NCBI GenBank assembly: GCA_021234155.1
Contig: JAJEKV010000059.1
Coordinates: 5,357,181-5,421,180, forward strand
Direction: 5' to 3'
DNA from: Isoetes taiwanensis
Taxonomy: Eukaryota; Streptophyta; Lycopodiopsida; Isoetales; Isoetaceae
DNA length: 64,000 bases
The notes beneath the pieces are model-generated. The model searched no databases. It was not told the origin of the DNA and worked only from the letters and a program-made list of their open reading frames with translations. Positions 57,453 to 64,000 of the stretch are shown here, in pieces. The position numbers were made by a program, and so were the translations under genes. Positions within the stretch are counted from its first letter, which is position 1; each line of letters begins with the position of its first letter.

Positions 57453-57468
57453 AAAAAAAAAAAAAAAA
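57453..57468 (+). repeat. Poly(A) tail of LINE-2
   Basis: Sixteen A residues, immediately followed by minus-strand gypsy integrase sequence. Confidence 0.75.
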
Positions 57469-58140
57469 CCAAGTGATCCTGAGGTCCTCTAGGATTTCTT
57501 CCAAACATAGCCACAAGCGGGCTAGTTTTGATGCTCTGTTGGAACCCATTATTGTAAGCAAACTCCACAATTTGCAAATAGTCCTCCCATCACGGATTCT
57601 TTGAGGTGGCCACATAAGATCTCGGCATATCCTCGGGAATCGATTCACTCTTTCGGTTGCCCATCCATTTTGGGATGATCTCCACTAAAAAGCTGAAGAG
57701 TGCATTTCAATCTTGAGAACAATTAGCCCGAGAAATTCCTAGTGAATTTCACATCGCGATAAAACAATAGCTTTGGGTAATCCAAAAATAGGAAATACAT
57801 CTTTGCCAAATAAGCCTTGGTACCGCCAAGCCATTAGCATTCTTTCCCGGAGGTATAGCGTGCATACTTGGTGAACCTATCCACAATGACAATTATCGGC
57901 TATAGTGATGCAGATGCGGGGGCAACTTCACAATGAAATCCATAGAGATTTCCTCCATCATCCTGCAGCGCGGTAGGAGGTTGCAATAACCAGAGTCTTG
58001 TCGGGCTTCGCTTTAACTGTGACAAGTCTCAGGACTTTTACATATTCCTGCACATCCTCTTTCAAGCTAGGCCAATAAAACATTCTCTTGGCGATTCATC
58101 ACGTTTTCCACTCACCTCCATGCCCGGCGCCAAGGTGCAT
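57469..58140 (-). pseudogene. G2 integrase
   Basis: HLGAGHGG and RMFYWPSLKEDVQEYVK form the zinc-binding lead; EEISMDFIVKLPP (first catalytic Asp), IVIVDRFTKYARYTS follow; then HPKMDGQ (third catalytic region) and a C-terminal stretch IKTSPLVAMFGRNPRGPQDH seen through frameshifts up to the LINE insertion at 57469. It would insert the element's cDNA. Confidence 0.8.
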
Positions 58141-58399
58141 CATGAAATTCGGCTCAATAATTGCTTTCTCAAAGTGTCCTGGCCCGGGAACATAAATCGT
58201 CCTTATGATACGAGTCCATTACGGATATCCCAAACATCCGGGTAACGGATAGATCTTTGCATACACCCAAAATATGGGCATCAAGTCATATGCTTGCTTA
58301 ATCTGTGACACCAAAGCAATTTCACATTGAACCATCACATTTACTTCCGAACCCTAGAAGAGCATCAGCAACATGATTCTTTTTCGAGGAAGATGTTCA

Positions 58400-58760
58400 A
58401 CATGAAAATGGGAAATTGAGAAAGAAAGTCCAACCATCTAGCTTGCCTTGGACTTACCTCGGCTGGCTTTTCTGCGGGATTTCAAAGGCTTATGATCCGT
58501 GTAGACCACAAACTCACACTTATTGCGGAGATAATGTTTCGGACTTTGAAGCGGATGAACCATTGCCAATAACTCCGCTCATAAGTGGAATAGTTCTTCG
58601 GCTGGCATTGAGTTGGCAACTTTCATCGCCACCACCTACCATCGCATGAGCGGCACCAATGGCATAACCACATGCATCCGGTGTGTAAACCTCATAAAGG
58701 TTTACTCATATGCGGAATCAACGAATATGGCCCAGGAGTTAGCAACCTCTTTAAGCATAT
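58400..58760 (-). pseudogene. G2 RNase H
   Basis: FVVYTDHKPLKS at about 58505-58470, then HFHVEHLPRKRIMLLMLF, the degenerate end of the RNase H/tether region. Frame breaks are present. Confidence 0.75.
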
Positions 58761-59099
58761 CCATTGCTGCTGTTTGCTTCACCATCCATTGCCCTTGGAC
58801 ATTAGTTTTTAACAACATAGTCAAAGCGGTTTGCAATCTTGGCAAACTTCGGACAAATCAGTGATAATAAGCGGCCAATCCCAAGAAACTTCACTTATTT
58901 GAGACACATTCTTTTGGCACATGCAAAGGACTGAATTACCTCAGATCTTCTTGGGATCTGGCTACCTTATTGAGATACAATGTGGCCCAAATATTCCATT
59001 TGTGCTTTCAAAAATTCACATTTTGACATCTTTGCATACAACTTATCTTTGTCGGAGCAGAGTTAGCCGAGGCATAAATGATTCAAATGTTCATCAAGG

Positions 59100-59660
59100 T
59101 TTCACTATAAACTAGGATATCATCGGAAATACTTCAACAAAAGTATCAGACATCTGCAAAAACCTCATTCATCATTACGGAAAAAGTAGCGGGGGCATTC
59201 GTTAGTCAAAGGCATCACCAAAAACTCAAAATGACCAAAGGTGGTTACGAAGGCGATCTTATGAACATCCGACTCCTTCACCCTTATCACGGTGATAACC
59301 AACTGCGCCAAATCCAATTTAGAAAAGTATTTAGTTCTGTTAATCTATCCATGATCTACCGTCAATTCTAGGCAAGGGGGTACCTATTCTTGGCCAAGTG
59401 ATCTTATTCAAGGCCGCGATAATCAATGCACATCCGCATTGATCGGTCCTTCTTCTTGACTAGAATGGCAGGAGCACCATAAGGGATTTGCTAGGTCTCA
59501 CAAACCCTTTGGCTAACAGCTCATGAAACACCTTCTTTACCTCCTCTTGTTCTAATATGGACAATCTATAAAGGACTCTGAACTTTACGGGTTTTGGATT
59601 CGGGCTCTAAATCAATCTCATGTTCAATCTCTCTCTACTAGGTGGAAGACCTTGGCGGTT
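59100..59660 (-). pseudogene. G2 reverse transcriptase
   Basis: REIEHEIDLEPESKPVKFRV, LAKGFVRPSKS, DRSMRMCIDYRGLNKIT, KLDLAQLVITVIRVKESDVH, FVTTFGHFEFLVMPLTN. The catalytic YxDD box lies in decayed sequence and was not recovered. Order and spacing are standard. Confidence 0.8.
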
Positions 59661-59797
59661 CCTCGGGGAACCGTCGTCTGAAATTCAATCAACGAGATCA
59701 CCGCAACTCTTTTACGGCCTTTTGAATTCTCGACCTCACTGCTCGGCACTCCTTATGACGGCCTCAACAGCGAGGAGGAATAACATTCATCAATAAA

Positions 59798-61276
59798 CTA
59801 AGTAATGGTGCCCGGCGTTGTTGGTAAGTTGAAAGCCTGTAAATATTTTGGGCTACAATAAGGAAAGTCGTATCTCTTTTCCTTTCTGTTTTGCTCTATC
59901 CCGCATTTCACTTTTTCCATTTTCTCTACGATTTCCCTTTTTGTTTTTTCTTTTTCTTCTTACATTTTTTTGCATATATGTTTTCTTTTTTCTCCTCCCC
60001 TTCCCTTTCCTTTGCTTTCCCTCTTCAAGGGGGATTCACTCATGTATAAGGGGGATATGCCATCTGCGTGCATGGGGTGGCAAAAAAACCCCCTATATAC
60101 GGATCTTGAAAAGCAAAATTTGACCCCTTTCGAATAAAAACTACCTAGGATAATGCAAAAATACGAGGAAAAAGGACCCCTACCGAAGCCAGGTATATGT
60201 ACGAAAATGGGTCCAAAAAACCCCCTCCCCGTGCATGCACATGGTTTATACGCCCAAAACTGTGAACCCCCCTTGTCCCTCTTCCCTTTTTCCGTTTTCC
60301 CTCTTACTGATGGTTTTTTCCCCTTCCCTTTTCCTTTTTTCTCCATGCTTTCCCTCTTGCCTTTTCTCCATGACCTTTTTCCCTTTCTCCCCTTTCCCTT
60401 TCTCTTTTCTTTTTCCTACGCCTTCCCTTTTCCCATCCTTTTGCTCTTCCCGCCCTTTTTTTTTTTTTGCCTATTTTTCCCTTCTATTTTCCTCCCTTTT
60501 CATACCCTTTCCCTCTTACTTTTCGCACCTTTTTCATCTTTTTTTTCACGTTGCTGGGCTATAAAGAGATTTATCCAGTTTCCTCTCCCTTTTCTTCCCC
60601 TTTTTCCTTTTTGCCTTTTTCATTTCCCCTTTCCTTTTTTTTTTTTTCCCTACCTTTTTTTTCCTTTTGTTTCTCTACCTTTCCCCCTTTTTTTTTCTTT
60701 CTTCTTCCTTTTTTTTTTTATATATTTTCCCTTCTTTCCTTTTCCCTTTTCCTTTTTTTTTTTTTTCCATTTTAGTTATATTTTTTTTCCCTTTGCTTTT
60801 TTCCCTTTTTGTCTTTCGTTTTTTTCTTTACCCTTTTCCTTTTCCTTCTTCCCCTTCCCTTCCTTTTTTTCCTTCCATATGGGACTTTCCCTTTTTTACT
60901 TTCCGTTTTCCTTTTTTCTATATTTTTCTATTATTTGGCCCTTGTTTTCTCTTTGCTTCCTTTTCTTTTCCCCCTTTTCACCTTTCTCCACTTTTCCCTT
61001 TTTACTTTCAGATTTTCCCTTTTCTATATTTTCTATTCTATCTTTTTTCCTTTTCTTTTTTGCCCTTTTTCACCTTTCCTGCCCTTTTCTAATTTTCCTC
61101 AGTTCCCCTTTTTCCTTTCCCTTTTCACCCCTTTGGGCGATCAAGTATGAATTATTGGGGCTAAATGAATTCTTGCTAGACACGCACATATCATCTTCAC
61201 CATTGAATCGACCAAATTCTCATTGGTCAGATCTAGGGCAAGATTTGAACGCCGCGGTATAACATTATAATATAGA
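59798..61276 (-). mobile_element. Helitron H5, polypyrimidine on plus strand
   Basis: Minus-strand copy, 1479 bp. 5' end TCTATATTATAATGTTATAC (61276 downward, after A); leader resembling the family's (gaccaatgagaatttggtcg...gtgaagatgatatgtgcgtg); polypurine body (61130-59860, seen as C/T on the plus strand); 3' hairpin CCAACAACGCCGGG and end CTTAG at 59802-59798 before T, one base longer than the usual CTAG. It interrupts gypsy element G2 between protease and RT. The 369-codon Phe/Pro-rich frame here is not a gene. Confidence 0.85.
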
Positions 61277-62880
61277 TAGAAGAAACATTGATTGGAAGAT
61301 TTCACGTACGGTTCTTGGCACGAAGCGGCGACACAATCTTGGAAGCTCAGATCAAAGGACTCCCTTTGATAGATCTCCCGTCCATCATGCTTCAAGCACG
61401 AGTAGTGTTTCCAATCTATTGCGATGAAGCTTAACCGGCGCAACCATGTTATCCCACACCATCATAGGCCAGCATCAAGAGGGTCAAAATCCAGAGCTTT
61501 TCACAGTGACAGCAGATACACAAAGGGGCACCCCAATAGCTTCCCAGATCCTCCACGAGGAAATCATTCACAAAGGCCCATCTACCTTACAGCCACTTGT
61601 AGATGCTTTACACACAAGGTAAGGTCGCGGTTCTTCCACCAACTTAGAAGGTATTACAAACGTAGCCGAGGAAGAGCCACAATCCCAGCCAGCACAACAA
61701 GCGTTTTGGCCCAAAGATTCTGCCCAAGAATCTAGCAACCCGTCCAGCAAACATGCCCAGCGACCTTCCTTGCTTGCTTATCAGCATCGGCAGCACATCT
61801 CTTCCATGGCAATGTTTGAAGCCGTCTTAGATTCAATACTTCTTCAGCCTTTTAGGTCCGCGTTTGCTTTCTTGTTACTCCGAAAAACTTTCTTGTTACG
61901 TGGTGAGCATTCGCGACTAATATTGCCGGGCTCCCCCACCTATAGCCGAGAATATCCTCTTCACAGGACCACGAACTTAGAAGTCCACCTACTCGCTTCT
62001 TGGACTCCCCCCTGCGGTTAGTCTTAGGCTGCTCCGGACTTTTAGGATTTTTCTTCTTGAAAAAACTGTTTTTCCTCTTTTGAGAACTTCGGGCGTCTTC
62101 TTAAAAGACTCATCCTCTTCCCTAAGCTGGCGAGCCAACGCCGTTTGCTCTCTCAAAATCTCGGGGCTTCAACCCGCTGCCAAAACAACCTTTGGATAGG
62201 CCACCTAGAAAGAAATCAACTTCTTAGGAGGCCTCGGACAGTCTCTCAACCCTGTGGATATAACCCGTGCCTTATTGATATAAGCGAGAGGGGAACACAT
62301 GCGCTTCGATTGCCGCGAACTTCTCAAAGCATCCGCGAGGCATCATCTTTGAGGTGCATACTCCCCAATAAAAAGTATTTCACAATCGGACGGGTATTTC
62401 ACCTCCTTTTTCATGGTAGGACCATTCCACCAACTATAGAGCGTCCACGTTTTAGCCGCATCTCGCATAACCGCGCCTTATCACCTTTATTGAAGTAGCC
62501 TCAAAGAAGGTCTCAAGCTTGTGGCCAATCCAAACCATGGCCTCCTCGGTGATTGCCCTTCCCATCCAATCTAGGGATCTTAGGTGTACTTTCGGAGGCT
62601 GGCGGGATGCCTCCGCTTGCTCAGCCGAGGAACTCGCCGGTGGCTGCTCCACGGCGCTTTAGCACAGTACATAGGGCCACCACCACAAGCTAGAGACTTC
62701 CCTTTCTCTACTTGAGAATTCCCTGACATGTCAGGTACGGCAAAGGATCTCAGCTCTGAGTTCTCATAGCCGGTCACGAGGTGTCCTATCTTGCCTTGAG
62801 GCTCTGCTGCCCCCACCAGCCAAGTCCCACACTCCCACCCCGCCGTGCGCATGGTCTCCAGGTTCTTACGCGCGGGTTTC
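61277..62880 (-). pseudogene. G2 gag and protease remnants
   Basis: From 62852 downward: SGNSQVEKGKSLACGGGPMY, then VHLRSLDWMGRAITEEAMVW and GHKLETFFEATSIKV, a gag-like region with the usual 'W...A..W' spacing; further gag pieces decay through 61800. At 61480-61290, GITWLRRLSFIAIDWKHYSC and DGREIYQRES match the segment between protease and RT in chromovirus-like elements ('ldWL..lgpi.w..k'). The protease active site itself is not legible. Confidence 0.55.
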
Positions 62881-64000
62881 TTATGCAGCGGCGGCTAAGC
62901 GAGTAGGTACATCAGGTTCCTCCCCTCCCGCAGAATTACGCTTTGTCACTTTCACGATTATTGTGCGCGCACTGAGTAGATCATGCTCCATCACCATTTC
63001 TCCAAGGTCCAGCGCAGCAGGCTACGATACCCTTTACATTGCGAACCAAATTTTAGTACCAAAAATTTGATTTGTATTCATCAAAACCATGAGTACTCTG
63101 AGAACAAAATATTGCCTCTACGAGGCTATATATACAAAAGCAGCATTATCTGAGGATAACGGTAGACAACATAAGATAACTAAATGCACCGCGTCACGCT
63201 GCGCCCATTCTATCAAAGCGGCGTGCACCAAAGCTGCGATATTTAATAACAGCCACGCAAAAGTTATCCAGTAGCCAACCACGAAGCAATAGCCCGGCAA
63301 TTTACCAAGAACACATATAGAACGTCACCCACCACATAGCACTTAAGCGGGGACACCCCCACCATATCTAGGCGGTCATTAGGTCTAGAACCCCAGCCCG
63401 GGTGGATCCCGATTATAGCGGGCTGCAGCCATTGCGGGAGACCAGGGCTGCTATTTGGTGGTTCCCACATACCCTTTGGCCATCCCATACCAGCGACAAG
63501 AAGCTTCACCTCACAAGTCCCTCTGCGTACTTATTTAAGACAAGCCACGCTTATCTAATATCATGCCACATAAAACTCCCTACCAGCCAACATCCTCGAT
63601 GTTCGTTCCTATTAGCATTGGCGGTGCTCCAATATAACACTAGAGTTGTCCCTTGATGGACCATAAATGGTTCATTTATGCAGTTCTCACTTTAAAATTC
63701 ATATATAAAATCCAGCAGCGCCAAAATTAGGTTCAGCACCTACATATTGTATATAAGCATTTGATCATATTTGCAGGGAAAATAGTTAAAATATATATCA
63801 CGCTAAAAAGTTGAGAGTTATATTTAGGTACTGAATCAAGAGGTCAAATCCTGGATTTGCTTCATTTACATAATGTAAAACTGTCTCAATAAAAGGATTT
63901 TTTGATTTTTCATTATAATGGTATTTTATCTGAGATAAGGATGAATACACAAAACCTTTGTTCCAATCTGAAGTCGAGGAGATATATTCGGTCAAACGCT
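62881..64000. other. Unassigned, possibly G2 leader/LTR
   Basis: No gene, tRNA or known repeat is recognised. The place upstream of gag would hold the leader and 5' LTR of G2, but there is no second LTR copy in the window for comparison. Confidence 0.3.

Larger units (their letters stand above)
39721..57468 (+). mobile_element. L1-type LINE-2, heavily interrupted
   Basis: A second plant L1: ORF1 (40150-41760), endonuclease (43591-44231), RT (44232-45266, 46944-47600), C-terminal region (47600-48360, 56376-57440) and a 16-base poly(A) (57453-57468). Removing a Helitron (41762-43590), a solo LTR (45272-46938) and an 8-kb repeat array (about 48360-56375) restores the order. Its 5' limit is uncertain: coding-like sequence starts near 39720 (DALVKAPPEKKSRTKLPGG). 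The 3' end lies within the integrase of gypsy element G2. No convincing target duplication was found. Confidence 0.75.
57469..59797 (-). mobile_element. Ty3/gypsy element G2, RT to integrase
   Basis: Minus-strand order: RT (59660-59100), RNase H (about 58560-58400) and integrase (58140-57469). The integrase is cut by the LINE-2 poly(A). Gag and protease pieces lie beyond a Helitron at 61277-62880. The motif set (SMRMCIDYR, FLVMPLTNAP, YTDHKPLKS, EEISMDFIVKLP) is that of plant chromovirus-like gypsy elements. Many stops and frame changes: a dead copy. Confidence 0.85.

Noticed and set aside
60545-60560. Second Helitron terminator inside H5 ('cacgttgctgggc')
   Set aside because: Only half a hairpin is present and no CTAG follows at the right distance.
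63000-64000. LTR of gypsy G2
   Set aside because: The position is right but no second LTR, TG...CA ends or primer-binding site could be identified.

Overview
The window looks like nuclear DNA of a land plant with a large, repeat-rich genome. Evidence: plant-type L1 retrotransposons with DUF4283-like ORF1 and zf-RVT-like tails, Ty3/gypsy elements, Helitrons, an mTERF-like pseudogene (a family expanded in plants), eukaryotic tRNA genes and introns. A seed-free vascular plant (fern or lycophyte) is a guess. I see no intact host protein-coding gene. Almost all coding sequence belongs to decayed transposable elements, stacked inside one another, and many insertions can be proved because removing one restores the reading frame or repeat it broke.

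Layout. 1-2691: two Helitrons head to tail, both with polypurine bodies. 3452-22137 (minus): a broken ParB/DGQHR-like gene, split by a 5'-truncated LINE (4671-about 20790). That LINE is split by a 14,983-bp terminal-inverted-repeat (TIR) element (5647-20629, 25-bp perfect TIRs, CTAT target duplication). The TIR element contains a 3.5-kb Helitron carrying an mTERF pseudogene (5745-9222) and a decayed gene with QLDN and GHTHDDID motifs (about 11052-13760), the best candidate for its transposase. 22859-36153 (minus): a Ty3/gypsy element whose gag is split by an L1 (26544-35452), itself split by a Helitron (28738-32245).

38108-38870: four tRNA or tRNA-like genes in two alternating families, followed at 38923 by one end of a second copy of the TIR element. 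About 39.7-57.47 kb (plus): a second L1 holding a Helitron (41762-43590), a 1667-bp solo LTR (45272-46938) and an 8-kb array of a tRNA-related repeat in alternating orientations (about 48360-56375). 57469-62900 (minus): a second Ty3/gypsy element, interrupted by a Helitron (59798-61276). The last 1.1 kb is unassigned.

Best candidates for something undescribed: (1) the 15-kb TIR element and its GHTHDDID gene; (2) the tRNA-related satellite with repeated inversion junctions; (3) the Helitron family with Mb-scale-looking but actually 1.5-3.5 kb polypurine bodies, including a copy that appears to have read through its own terminator and captured 1.2 kb. None of the retroelement ORFs is intact. 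Family names come from recognising motifs by eye; no database search was run.
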